Positions 43,002-51,523 of a stretch of DNA of 64,000 bases are shown here, one piece after another. Source of the stretch: DASUHT01 sp038230835 (GTDB taxonomy: Bacteria; Actinomycetota; Thermoleophilia; Gaiellales; JAICJC01). The DNA is taken from the NCBI GenBank assembly GCA_038230835.1, contig JBBRMM010000002.1, forward strand, positions 186,001 to 250,000. Reading direction: 5' to 3'. The first letter of the stretch is position 1. Each line of letters begins with the position of its first letter. The notes beneath the pieces are model-generated. The model saw nothing but the letters and a program-made list of their open reading frames with translations. It made no database searches and was not told the origin of the DNA. The position numbers and the translations under genes were made by a program.

Positions 43002-43617
43002 GGCGCTGCTGTGCGCAGGATTGGTGCGCCGGTACGGGCATCGGACGGCGCTCGACGGCGTCGACCTGCGCGTGGAACGCGGGGAGACGGTGGTGCTCAC
43101 GGGCGCCAACGGCGCCGGCAAGACGACGCTGCTGCGCGTGCTCGCGACCGTGCTACGGCCAACGTCAGGCCGGGTGGTGGTGGAGGGCCACGCGCTCCCC
43201 GCCGCGGCTCGGGCGGCGCGCCCACTGGTCGGATACGCGGGGCATGAGCCGCTCGTCTACCCGGCGCTCACCGCCCGCGAGAACCTCGACCTCTATGCCG
43301 CGCTGTTCGGCGTCGAGCCCGACGCCGTCCCGCGTGCGCTCGATCGGGTGGGGCTCGCTCCTCGCGGCACCGACCGGGTTTCGGAGTTCTCGAGGGGCAT
43401 GCTGCAGCGGCTGTCGCTGGCGCGGGCGACCCTGCACCGGCCGCAGGTGCTACTGCTGGACGAGCCCAGTTCGGGGCTGGACGCCGGCGGCAGCGCCCTG
43501 CTCGACGAACTGCTCGCCGAGACCGGACGCACCGTCGTCATCGCGACCCACGATCCAGAGCGGTTCGATGCCGCCGCGCGGCGGCTGCTGATCGACGCCG
43601 GGCGGGTGTCCGGGTGA
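42988..43617 (+). CDS. ccmA: Heme exporter ATP-binding protein CcmA
   Basis: A 209-residue ABC ATPase with Walker A GANGAGKTT, signature FSRGMLQRLSLARA (FSRG in place of LSGG, as in CcmA), Walker B VLLLDEPSSGLD and ATHD. The wording YAGHEPLVYPALTARENLDLYA and the two following genes identify the cytochrome c maturation system. ATG at 42988 lies inside the prenyltransferase end. Confidence 0.93.
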   Translation: MSSSEALLCAGLVRRYGHRTALDGVDLRVERGETVVLTGANGAGKTTLLRVLATVLRPTSGRVVVEGHALPAAARAARPLVGYAGHEPLVYPALTARENLDLYAALFGVEPDAVPRALDRVGLAPRGTDRVSEFSRGMLQRLSLARATLHRPQVLLLDEPSSGLDAGGSALLDELLAETGRTVVIATHDPERFDAAARRLLIDAGRVSG

Positions 43618-44303
43618 GCGGCTCGGGCCGCACGTTCCGCGCGCTGCTTCGCAAGGACATCGTGCTCGAGCTGCGCTCGCGCGAGTTGGTGCCCGCCATG
43701 TCGGCCTTCGTGCTGGCGACGTTCGTGCTGTTCCGGTTCGGTCTGGGCGGCGCCCATCTGGCGGGAGGCACCCGGGCGGCGGTCGGCCTGTTCTGGGTCG
43801 GGATGGTGTTCATGGCCACCCTCGGGCTGATGCGTACGTTCGCCGCCGAGCGCGAGAGCCGTCTGTGGGACGGCATCCTGTCCGCCCCCATCGACCGGGC
43901 CTGGGTGTGGGCGGCCCGGACGTGCGCGACGCTCGCGTTCTTGGTTGTGGTGCAGGTCGCCGCGCTGCCGGTGTTCTGGCTGCTGTTCCTTCAGGACGGC
44001 CCTTCGCCGTCGTTCTGGGTGCTGATCGCGGCGCTCGTGTTGGCAGACCTCGGGCTGGCCGCGCTGGGCGCGCTGGTGGCCGGGCTGGCATCGGCGGTAC
44101 GTGCCCGCGAGGTGCTTCTGCCCGTGCTCTACCTGCCCTTCTCGATCCCGCTCGTGCTGGTCGCGGTGAGCCTCACCGTCCACACAATTCCCCCGCAAAC
44201 AAGCGGTTTCGGAGTCGCTCAACGGCTTGGTTTTCTGGCTCTCTATGATACGCTCTTCGGGCTCTTGGGGTGGGCGCTGTTCGAGTACGTCTTGGAGGAC
44301 TGA
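43614..44303 (+). CDS. ccmB: Heme exporter permease CcmB
   Basis: A 229-residue protein with six helices, opening FRALLRKDIVLELRSRELVPAM and containing LMRTFAAERESRLWDGILSAPIDR, both typical of CcmB. It forms the membrane part of the CcmAB ATPase that releases holo-CcmE in cytochrome c maturation. GTG at 43614 overlaps the ccmA stop. Confidence 0.92.
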   Translation: MSGSGRTFRALLRKDIVLELRSRELVPAMSAFVLATFVLFRFGLGGAHLAGGTRAAVGLFWVGMVFMATLGLMRTFAAERESRLWDGILSAPIDRAWVWAARTCATLAFLVVVQVAALPVFWLLFLQDGPSPSFWVLIAALVLADLGLAALGALVAGLASAVRAREVLLPVLYLPFSIPLVLVAVSLTVHTIPPQTSGFGVAQRLGFLALYDTLFGLLGWALFEYVLED

Positions 44304-44310
44304 CAACCAG

Positions 44311-45015
44311 GTGAGCCGTGCGAACGGAGCCCGAATCGACCGCGCCTCGGCGGCGGCCGCAACCGCCGCCGCGTTGATGACGCTGGCGCTGGTGCTGGTC
44401 GTCTTCTACGTGCCGACCGACGTGGGTGACGGCTATCGCCAGCGCATCTTCTACTTCCACGTCCCGATTGCGATCACCACGTACGCGCTCTTCGGGTGGG
44501 GGGCGCTGAACGCGGCCCGCTTCCTGTGGAAGGGCGACCCATCGCTCGACCTGCGAAGCTACGTGCCCATGCACCTGGGCACGATCTTCGGCACCCTGAC
44601 GCTGATCACCGGATCGATCTGGGCGCACGCGTCGTGGGGGACATGGTGGGACTGGAGCTCGACCGAGCTGAACACCTTCCTGATCATCTTCCTCTTCTAC
44701 TGCGCTTACTTCATGCTGCGCTTCTCCGTCGAGCCGGGCGAGAAGCGGGCCCGCTACTCGGCGGTGTACGCGATCCTCGGGGTGGGCCTGATCCCGGTCA
44801 GTGTGCTGGCGGTGCACCTGGGGCAGGACATCATCCATCCCATCGTGTTCACACGCCACGGTGCGAACATGGACAACTCGATGCTGTTCACCTTCCTTGT
44901 GAATCTCGCGGCGATGCTCTCGCTGGCGTATGCCATGTACGAGGTCGAGATGCGGGGCAAGCGGCTGGACGAGCGTCTGGCCCAGATCCGGCGGCTCGCC
45001 GGAGGCGCGGCGTGA
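44311..45015 (+). CDS. ccmC: Cytochrome c biogenesis protein CcmC
   Basis: A 234-residue membrane protein with six helices. The heme-binding tryptophan-rich WGTWWDWSSTEL is present, with flanking histidines in YFHVP and VHLGQDIIHP. CcmC hands heme to CcmE. GTG at 44311 lies about ten bases after GGAGGA. The stop overlaps a small gene by four bases. Confidence 0.94.
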   Translation: MSRANGARIDRASAAAATAAALMTLALVLVVFYVPTDVGDGYRQRIFYFHVPIAITTYALFGWGALNAARFLWKGDPSLDLRSYVPMHLGTIFGTLTLITGSIWAHASWGTWWDWSSTELNTFLIIFLFYCAYFMLRFSVEPGEKRARYSAVYAILGVGLIPVSVLAVHLGQDIIHPIVFTRHGANMDNSMLFTFLVNLAAMLSLAYAMYEVEMRGKRLDERLAQIRRLAGGAA

Positions 45016-45188
45016 CCATCGCAGGATCGGTGCCCGCGAGCGACATCCGCCACGTGGCGGCGGTCTACATCCTGGTCTGGGTGGTCGTGCTCGCCTACGT
45101 GGTGATCCTGAACTCCAAGCTAGGCCGGCTCGAACGTCAACTGGACGACGTGGCACGGATCCTGGAGGGGCGCAGTGGCGACGCCTGA
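45012..45188 (+). CDS. Small CcmD-like membrane protein
   Basis: A 58-residue protein with one helix (VAAVYILVWVVVLAYVVIL, about residues 18-36) and a charged C-terminal helix (KLGRLERQLDDVARILEG). Size, single helix, charged tail and position directly after ccmC match CcmD, which stabilises the CcmABC complex. The GTG at 45012 overlaps the ccmC stop, and its stop region overlaps hemA by 14 bases. Sequence conservation in CcmD is low, so the name rests on context. Confidence 0.72.
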   Translation: MTIAGSVPASDIRHVAAVYILVWVVVLAYVVILNSKLGRLERQLDDVARILEGRSGDA

Positions 45189-46437
45189 GCGACCGGCACC
45201 GGTCAGCCTGCTGCTGGTCGGAACCAACCATCGGCATGCGCCGATCGGCGTGCGCGAGCGGCTGGCGGCCCGCGACCACGGTCGCGAGCTGGTCGAGGAT
45301 CTGATGCTGCACGACGCGGTGGCGGAGGCTGTCGGGCTCTCGACCTGCAACCGCTGCGAGCTGTACCTGATCGGCAGTGACGCCGAGGCGATGCGGACGG
45401 CGGCGGTGCAGCGGCTGGCGGCGTACTCGCGCCATGGCATCGATGAGCTCGACCCGATGCTGTACGTCCGCCACGGGATCGAGGTTGCGGAGCACCTATT
45501 CGCCGTGGCCGGGGGCCTCGACTCGCTGGTCCCGGGCGAAGCGCAGATCCTCTCCCAGATCCGCGGAGCTTATGCCGGAGCGGCCGAGGTCGGGTCGACC
45601 GGGCCGGTGGCCAACCGCCTGTTCCACGAGGCGATCGAGGCCGGCAAGCGGATCCGGCACGAGACGGCGATCGGTGAGGGCGGCGCATCGGTGGCCTCGG
45701 TGGCGGCCGAGCTGGCCCGCGAACGGCTGGGCGGCCTCGACGGTGCGACGGCGCTGGTGATCGGCGCCGGCAAGATCGCCGAGCTGGTCGCCTCCAACCT
45801 CGCCGCGCGCGGGGCGAGCATGATCCTGGTCGCCAACCGCGATCGGGACAAGGCGGTCGCGCTTGCCTCCCGGTTCGGCGGTGAGGCCGTGGCGCTGGAC
45901 AGCCTGGCGGTAGCCGTCGGCCGGGCCGACGTGGTGGTCAGCTCCACGTCCTCGGCCGAGCCGGTGCTGCGCGCCGCCGATGTCCCCGCCGGGCGGCGTG
46001 TCCTGATCGATCTCGCCCTTCCCCGCGACATCGACCCGGGTGCGGCGGCGATCGAGGGGGTGACGCTGGTCGACATCGACCAGTTGGAGGACACGGTGCG
46101 CCGCAACATCGCCCTGCGGGAGGGCGAGTCGGGCCGCGCCCGTGAGATCGTCGCCGAACAGGCGGAGGAGTTCCGAAACTGGCTGGCAGCGCTCGAGGTG
46201 GTGCCCGCGATCACCTCGCTGCGGGCGCTGGCAGAGCAGATCCGGGTGGCCGAGCTGGAGCGTGCCGAAGGCCGTTGGGAGTCGCTGTCGGACGCCGACC
46301 GCGAGCGGCTGGATGCGCTCACCCGAAGCATGCTGGGAAAGCTCCTGCACCGGCCCACGGTGCGACTCAAGGAGCTGGCGGCCGAGCATGAGTCGGAGCA
46401 GTACACGCAGGTCGTGACCGAGCTCTTCGGGCTGTGA
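45175..46437 (+). CDS. hemA: Glutamyl-tRNA reductase
   Basis: A 420-residue enzyme, the first step of C5-pathway tetrapyrrole synthesis. The catalytic Cys58 lies in GLSTCNRCELY; GEAQILSQIRGAY and the NADPH-binding VIGAGKIAELVASNL follow, and the C-terminal dimerisation helices end KLLHRPTVRLKELA. GTG at 45175 overlaps the CcmD-like gene, linking cytochrome maturation with heme synthesis. Stop overlaps hemC. Confidence 0.97.
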   Translation: MATPERPAPVSLLLVGTNHRHAPIGVRERLAARDHGRELVEDLMLHDAVAEAVGLSTCNRCELYLIGSDAEAMRTAAVQRLAAYSRHGIDELDPMLYVRHGIEVAEHLFAVAGGLDSLVPGEAQILSQIRGAYAGAAEVGSTGPVANRLFHEAIEAGKRIRHETAIGEGGASVASVAAELARERLGGLDGATALVIGAGKIAELVASNLAARGASMILVANRDRDKAVALASRFGGEAVALDSLAVAVGRADVVVSSTSSAEPVLRAADVPAGRRVLIDLALPRDIDPGAAAIEGVTLVDIDQLEDTVRRNIALREGESGRAREIVAEQAEEFRNWLAALEVVPAITSLRALAEQIRVAELERAEGRWESLSDADRERLDALTRSMLGKLLHRPTVRLKELAAEHESEQYTQVVTELFGL

Positions 46438-47195
46438 GCCTGCGCCTGGGGACGCGTGCGAGCGCGCTGGCGATCGCGCAGGCCAAGTGGGTCTCGGCGA
46501 GGCTGGAGGATGCCGGCATCGTGCCCATCTCGACTGCGGGAGATCGCGACCGTGTACGCCGCTTCGACCAGATCGAGGGCGGTCGCGGGGTGTTCACACG
46601 CGACATCGAGCATGCGCTGCTGGAGGGCGAGATCGATGCCGCGGTGCACAGCGCCAAGGATCTGACCGGTGACATGCCCGCCGGGCTCGTGATCGGCGCC
46701 GTCCCGGAGCGAGCCGATCCGCGGGACGCGTGCTGCGGCCCCTTCCGGTCGCTCGAGGAGATACCGGCCGGCGCCCGCATCGGCACCTCGTCCGCGCGCC
46801 GCGCCGGTCTCCTTCGGGAGCTGCGCCCGGACCTCGAGGTGGTGCCGCTGCGCGGCAACGTCGACACCCGTCTGCGCAAGCTCGACGCCGGCGAGGCCGA
46901 CGCGATCATCGTGGCCGCCGCCGGGCTCGTTCGGCTTCAGCTCGAGCGCCGGATCGCCTTCGCGTTCGACCCTCAGGTGTTCGTTCCCGAGGCTGGTCAG
47001 GGCGCACTTGCGATCCAGGTGCGGGCTGGGGAGGAGTCGCTGGTGGCGGGTCTTGAGCATCCACCGAGCCGTGAGCGGGTCGAGGCCGAGCGTGCATGCG
47101 TGGAGGAGCTCGGCGGCGGCTGCACGGTGCCGGTGGCGGCCTTCGCGTGGCATGTCGACGGGCGGCTGGAGCTGCGATCATGGGTGGCCGCGTGA
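46434..47195 (+). CDS. hemC: Porphobilinogen deaminase, short C-terminal domain
   Basis: A 253-residue HemC. It begins LRLGTRASALAIAQA, has HSAKDLTGDMP, the RRAGLLRELRPDLEVVPLRGN substrate-binding run and the cofactor cysteine in GGGCTVPVAAFA near residue 230. Only about 24 residues follow that cysteine, whereas typical enzymes have about 60-70, so most of domain 3 is missing. The frame ends cleanly and overlaps the next gene, so this looks like real shortening and not a frameshift. GTG at 46434 overlaps the hemA stop. Confidence 0.93.
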   Translation: MSLRLGTRASALAIAQAKWVSARLEDAGIVPISTAGDRDRVRRFDQIEGGRGVFTRDIEHALLEGEIDAAVHSAKDLTGDMPAGLVIGAVPERADPRDACCGPFRSLEEIPAGARIGTSSARRAGLLRELRPDLEVVPLRGNVDTRLRKLDAGEADAIIVAAAGLVRLQLERRIAFAFDPQVFVPEAGQGALAIQVRAGEESLVAGLEHPPSRERVEAERACVEELGGGCTVPVAAFAWHVDGRLELRSWVAA

Positions 47196-48628
47196 CGGTG
47201 TACCTGGTGGGTGCGGGCCCCGGCGACCCGGGGCTGCTGACGCTGCGCGGGCGTGAACTGCTCGAACGCTGTGACGCGCTGGTGTACGACGCGCTCGCGG
47301 ACGAGCGCGTGGTGGCGATGGCGGCACCGGCCGCGGAGCGCCATTTCGCCGGCAAGCGAGCGGGCGACCACACGCTCGGCCAGGGCGAGATCAATGCGCT
47401 TCTGGTGGAGCTGGGCCGACGCTGTGCGTGCGTGGTGCGCCTCAAGGGCGGAGACCCGTTCGTGTTCGGCCGCGGCGGCGAGGAGGCGCTGGCGCTGCGC
47501 GAGGCCGGAGTCGGGTTCGAGGTCGTGCCCGGCGTCTCGTCGGCGCATGCCGTCCCGGCGTATGCCGGCATCCCGGTCACCCATCGTGGGATGGCGGCGC
47601 AGGTGACGTTTGTGACCGGGCACGAGGATCCGGCCAAGGCCGGCAGCGACCTCGACTGGCCGTCGCTCGCGCGGTCGCCGGCCACGCTGGTGTTCCTGAT
47701 GGGCCTGCGCGCGCTACGCACAAATGCGGCGCGGCTGATCGAACACGGTATGGCCGACGACACGCCCGCGGCAGTGATCTCATGCGGCACCCGACCGCAG
47801 CAGCGAACGGTGGTCGCGCGGCTGGCCGACATCGCCGACGCTGCCGAGGGCTTGCCGGCGCCGGCGATCACGCTGGTCGGCGCGGTGGCCGCGCTCGGCG
47901 AGCGGCTGCGCTGGTTCGAGCAGCGGCCGCTGTTCGGCCGGCGGATCGCGGTCACCCGTGCCCGCCCGCAGGCCAGTGGGCTGGCGGCCCGGCTCGAGGA
48001 GCTCGGGGCGAGCGTCGTCCAGGCGCCCGCGATCCGCCTGGAGGAGCTCGAGCTTCCGCCGCTCGACCTGGGACAGTTCGACGTCATCTGCCTGACGAGT
48101 GCAAACGGCGTCGAGCGGCTGCTGGGCGGTGACGTTCGCGATCTGCACGGCGTGGTGGTGGCAGCCGTCGGGTCGGCCACCGCGGCAGCGCTTCGGGCGC
48201 GCGGGATCGAGCCGGATCTGGTGCCGCAGTCGGCGACCCAGGACGGTCTCTTGGAGGAGCTGGGCGACGTGCGTGGCCGGCACGTGCTGGTGGCTGCCGC
48301 CGCCGGGGCCCGCGAGGTGCTCGAGCGTGGCCTACGCGAGCGCGGAGCCACGGTCGAGGTCGTGCATCCGTATCGCAGCGTCGCAGAGCCGGTGGATGCA
48401 GCGGCGGTGCTCGGCTGCGACCTGGTCAGCTTCACGTCGTCGTCCACCGTGCGGGCGGTGTGTGAGGCGGTGACGGCAGAGGATCTCGGTCGGATGCGGG
48501 CGGTGTCGATCGGCCCGGTGACCTCGCGGACGCTGCGCGAGTGCGGGGTCGAACCGGTCGCCGAGGCGGTTCCGCACGACGTCGAGGGGCTGGTGGCGGC
48601 CGTGCTGGCAGTCGAGTCGAGTCGATAG
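47192..48628 (+). CDS. Fused uroporphyrinogen-III methyltransferase and synthase (CobA-HemD)
   Basis: A 478-residue bifunctional protein. Residues 1-245 are the methyltransferase: VYLVGAGPGDPGLLTLRG, VVRLKGGDPFVFGRGGEE and VFLMGLRAL. Residues 250-478 are uroporphyrinogen-III synthase: RRIAVTRARPQASGLAARLEE and FTSSSTVRAVCEAV. The first supplies precorrin-2 for siroheme and B12, the second closes the ring made by HemC. I chose GTG 47192 (GTGA overlap); ATG 47180 is four codons earlier. Fusion of the two is common in Gram-positive bacteria. Confidence 0.93.
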   Translation: MTVYLVGAGPGDPGLLTLRGRELLERCDALVYDALADERVVAMAAPAAERHFAGKRAGDHTLGQGEINALLVELGRRCACVVRLKGGDPFVFGRGGEEALALREAGVGFEVVPGVSSAHAVPAYAGIPVTHRGMAAQVTFVTGHEDPAKAGSDLDWPSLARSPATLVFLMGLRALRTNAARLIEHGMADDTPAAVISCGTRPQQRTVVARLADIADAAEGLPAPAITLVGAVAALGERLRWFEQRPLFGRRIAVTRARPQASGLAARLEELGASVVQAPAIRLEELELPPLDLGQFDVICLTSANGVERLLGGDVRDLHGVVVAAVGSATAAALRARGIEPDLVPQSATQDGLLEELGDVRGRHVLVAAAAGAREVLERGLRERGATVEVVHPYRSVAEPVDAAAVLGCDLVSFTSSSTVRAVCEAVTAEDLGRMRAVSIGPVTSRTLRECGVEPVAEAVPHDVEGLVAAVLAVESSR

Positions 48629-48631
48629 AGT
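48626..48631 (+). promoter_or_regulatory. -10 box of the SAM hydrolase gene, leaderless type
   Basis: TAGAGT six bases before GTG 48638. A GGAG within that spacer could serve as a weak ribosome-binding site, so leaderless start is less certain here. Confidence 0.45.
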
Positions 48632-48637
48632 GGAGCC

Positions 48638-49474
48638 GTGAGCGCGCCGTTCGTCACGTTCCTGTCGGACTTCGGCCTGTCCGACGACTTCGTGGGCGTC
48701 TGCCACGGCGTGATCAACCGGATCTGTCCGCAGGCGCAGGTGATCCACGTCACGCACGGCATCCGGCCGCAGGCGATCGGCCAGGGCGCACGGGTGCTCG
48801 CGGGCGCCATCCGCTATCTACCGGCGGGCGTGCACCTCGCGGTGGTCGATCCCGGCGTCGGCTCGGTGCGGCGTGCGATCGCGCTCCGCAGCGGGGACGG
48901 GAGGCTCTTCGTCGGCCCCGACAACGGCCTGCTGGTTCCGGCCGCCGATATCTGCGGCGGCGTTGCCGAGGCCGTTCTGATCGAGAGTCCCGCGTACATG
49001 CTGCCCACGGTGTCGCGGACGTTCCACGGCCGTGACGTGTTCGCCCCCGCCGCCGCCCATCTCGCGGCCGGGATCGAGCTCGGCGACCTGGGCCGGGTGC
49101 TCGAGGTTTCGGCTCTCGTCCGCCGCGAGCAGATCGAGCACACGCTGATCGGCTCCGCGCTGGAGGCGACCGTCCAGTACGTCGACCGCTTCGGCAATCT
49201 TCAGCTGGCGATCTCGGTCGAGGAGCTGGGCGGCCTGTTCTCGCCCGGCGCGACCGCCGAGGTGGGGACCGACGACGACCGCTACTACGTGCTGTGCGCC
49301 GAGACGTTCGCCGATGTCAGCCCCGGTGAGTTCGTGATGTTCGAGGACTCGTCGGGCCTGCTCGCGATCGCCATCAACCGCGGCAACGCCGCCGAGTTGA
49401 CGGCCGCGGAGGTGGGCGACCGCCTGTCCATCGAGTTTGCTCCGCAGGTGGACGTGGCCGCGCTTGACCGGTGA
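48638..49474 (+). CDS. SAM hydroxide adenosyltransferase (DUF62 family)
   Basis: A 278-residue protein of the SAM-dependent chlorinase/fluorinase superfamily. It opens FVTFLSDFGLSDDFVGVCHGV, with VVDPGVGS, FVGPDNGLL and the FHGRDVFAPAAAHLA segment that carries the Asp-Arg-His water-activating set of the hydroxide transferases. Most members split SAM to adenosine and methionine; no halogenase-specific context is seen. GTG at 48638 starts nine bases after the heme gene. Confidence 0.9.
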   Translation: MSAPFVTFLSDFGLSDDFVGVCHGVINRICPQAQVIHVTHGIRPQAIGQGARVLAGAIRYLPAGVHLAVVDPGVGSVRRAIALRSGDGRLFVGPDNGLLVPAADICGGVAEAVLIESPAYMLPTVSRTFHGRDVFAPAAAHLAAGIELGDLGRVLEVSALVRREQIEHTLIGSALEATVQYVDRFGNLQLAISVEELGGLFSPGATAEVGTDDDRYYVLCAETFADVSPGEFVMFEDSSGLLAIAINRGNAAELTAAEVGDRLSIEFAPQVDVAALDR

Positions 49475-49503
49475 CCCGATTCGTGATGTAGTTCGGACTA
49501 CGA

Positions 49504-49546
49504 AAGCGGCCTTCGCGGAGCGGTATCACCGTCCCGGAGGCCGCTT
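49504..49546. terminator. Hairpin after the heme operon
   Basis: Perfect 9-bp stem AAGCGGCCT/AGGCCGCTT (49504-49512 with 49538-49546) enclosing a second small dyad CGGTATCACCG. It ends TTCCTG, not a T run, so termination is likely but not proven. Confidence 0.6.
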
Positions 49547-49560
49547 CCTGCGTGCCGGGG

Positions 49561-49566
49561 TAGAAT
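49561..49566 (+). promoter_or_regulatory. -10 box of the tRNA-Phe gene
   Basis: TAGAAT ends 12 bases before the mature tRNA 5' end. Confidence 0.5.
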
Positions 49567-49578
49567 CCCCGAGCTGTT

Positions 49579-49651
49579 GGCGAGGTAGCTCAGTTGGTAG
49601 AGCACGCGACTGAAAATCGCGGTGTCGCTGGTTCGATCCCGGCCCTCGCCA
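49579..49651 (+). tRNA. tRNA-Phe (anticodon GAA)
   Basis: 73-base cloverleaf: acceptor GGCGAGG/CCTCGCC, D-arm GCTC/GAGC, anticodon stem CGCGA/TCGCG with loop CTGAAAA (GAA at 49611-49615 region), T-arm CTGG-TTCGATC-CCGG with flanking pairs, discriminator A. CCA is not encoded. No integration remnants are seen beside this one. Confidence 0.96.
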
Positions 49652-49723
49652 TGGCAGGAACAGGAACCCCCCCGCGGAAGGATCGGCCCGCGGTCGGTCT
49701 CGCGTCCTGGTGGACGTCGGAGC

Positions 49724-49755
49724 GAGGGGCCGGCGCCTGATTGCGCCGGCCCCTC
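49724..49755. terminator. Bidirectional terminator between tRNA-Phe and DUF839 gene
   Basis: Perfect 13-bp stem GAGGGGCCGGCGC/GCGCCGGCCCCTC with loop CTGATT. It sits between convergent transcription units (tRNA plus strand, secreted protein minus strand). Confidence 0.8.
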
Positions 49756-49780
49756 TCCGTCCTACGATCGCCGGTGAACC

Positions 49781-51335
49781 TCAGCCGCCGAACGCGCCGA
49801 AGTCGCGGGTGATCTCCCACAGGGTGTTGAATCCGTGCTGCTGGGTGACGAACGCACGCGCATCGACCAGGTTGGAGCTGGTGCCATACAGTCCGGACAC
49901 GCTCGAATCGCCGTTGGACACGATGAGGCCGGTCGGCTCGTTGTCCCCATCACCGGTGGCCACCACCGTCGCCTCGGCTTCGGTGTCGCGGCCGAGTGCG
50001 ATGAACCGCTCCGCGTTGGGATCTCCGACGCGGTACGCCCACACGGAGTCGCGCGTGTTCAACTGTGCGTGCAGGCCGTCTCCGCGATCCTCGGCTGCCA
50101 GCAGCAGGTTCGGAGCCGCGAAGGTGAGGTTGTCCCAGCTGTTGTGCGCCGCGTCGCCGGTGACCGCGATCGAGATGCGTCCGACGGTGCCCGCCGGGTT
50201 CAGGTGCACCCGCAAGATCGAGCCCCATGCTCCTCGTGCGGCCAGCGCCGGCACGTTGCCGGAATCCGAATTGGTGTCGCCTGTCTCGTCGAAGTAGTAC
50301 GTGCGGAAGTCGCTGCCCGGCTGGAACAGCCCGTTCTCCGGGCGCTTGAACGGTGTCGCACCCGCCACCTTCGCCAGCGCGTTGGCGCTGAACGGGGCCG
50401 TGCCGTCGGTCGCTGTGTCGTGCACCGTCACCCAGCGCACCGGCCAGTTCGACCCGGGATTGCGCAGGGCCAGGTTCTGGACCGAGAACACGTCGCCCAC
50501 CGGGTCGGACGCGTGGAACACGAGCGGCTTGCCACCCACGATCACCTGCAGCGCCTGGAGCTTTCCGCCCGCTGACAGGTCGGTCGGGTCGGCGGGGGTG
50601 AAGCGGAAGATGAACGAGTTTGGCTGCCTGGCGACCTTGGGGCTGGACGGGTCGGACGGATCGACGTCGACCGACGTTCCGCCGGCGTCCTCGGCGATCC
50701 AGATATCGCCTTTGGGGGTCACCCGGATCCCCTCGAAGCCGCCCTGGCCCAGCTGGCCGTACAGCGTGCGCACGAGCGAGCCGTCCGGCGTGACCTCGAC
50801 CGTCCCACCGGCCGAGCCGTTCTCCTGGGTGAAGAGGAGGCTGTGGGTGAACGGGTCCCACGCCGAGCCGTCGATTGCGTTGAAGTGGGTCTTGCCGTCC
50901 TGGCCGACCGGGGTGAGCAGGGTGATCCGGTGGGCGGGATCGGTGACATCCAGGTTGACCCGCGTCACGTAGGCCAGGTCGCCGGAGTTCTCGTGGCCCT
51001 GGAACACGAAGTGCTGACCGTAGTCGTAACCCGCAGCCGGCCCGCCCAGGCTGTTGGGGAAGGTCAGGTAGAGATTCTGATCGGCCTCGGTCTTGGTGCC
51101 GTCGGTGAGCGTCGCGCCGTCGTTCAGAAACCCGTAGTTGGTGATCACACTCGACGGATTCTCGAGTGGGTCGGTGCCGGTCACGCGCGGTTCGAGCTGG
51201 AACCCGGTGAGGATCCGGTTCGCCGGGTGCCCGGCTCGCGGGTTCGCGGTCGGAACTCCGGGGCAGCGCGTCGGCGCTCCCGGAAACGAGGATGGTGGCC
51301 GTCGCCGCCGCCCCCAGTGTCTTCAGCAGGCGCAT
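49781..51335 (-). CDS. Secreted PhoX-like (DUF839) protein with apparent frameshift in the leader
   Basis: The ATG at 51335 has GGAGG seven bases upstream and encodes a clear signal peptide (LLKTLGAAATATILVSGSADA). That frame does not continue into the domain. One base removed from the GGGG run at 51260-51263 (CCCC on the coding strand) joins it to the main frame, which then reads VPTANPRAGHPANRILTGF into a 467-residue PhoX-like propeller: NYGFLNDGATLTDGTKTEADQ-type start, HFVFQGHENSGDL, TQENGSAGGTVE, GFEGIRVT. PhoX-type proteins are calcium-dependent phosphatases, but DUF839 members vary. Either the gene is mutated or the run is a sequencing error. Confidence 0.8.
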
Positions 51336-51353
51336 CTTCTTCCCTCCGTTTGG

Positions 51354-51370
51354 TGTGCCTGTACGGCACA
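51354..51370. promoter_or_regulatory. Operator-like inverted repeat upstream of DUF839 gene
   Basis: TGTGCC-TGTAC-GGCACA, a perfect 6-bp dyad with a 5-base centre, starting 19 bases before the ATG at 51335. Position suits a repressor or activator site; the regulator is unknown. Confidence 0.4.
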
Positions 51371-51482
51371 GCGACGGTACGGGCGGAGGGCGTTCACATG
51401 GGTGGCGGACGTGTTACCGAAATGTGGCCGTTCGGGCAAGCCGCCGGCGGCAGACGTGGGGGTCACCGATATTCGGTCTCGA

Positions 51483-51511
51483 CCCGGGTCGCCGCGCACA
51501 CGCGACCCGGG
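51483..51511 (-). terminator. Terminator of the 96-residue gene
   Basis: Perfect 10-bp stem CCCGGGTCGC/GCGACCCGGG with a 9-base loop, beginning 12 bases beyond the stop codon at 51524 on the minus strand. Confidence 0.7.
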
Positions 51512-51523
51512 ACGGCCGCACCG

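Noticed and set aside
47096..47191. Upstream extension of the CobA-HemD protein
   Set aside because: It is antisense-free but out of frame with hemC and lacks methyltransferase features; the Rossmann-like start is at VYLVGAGPGDPG.
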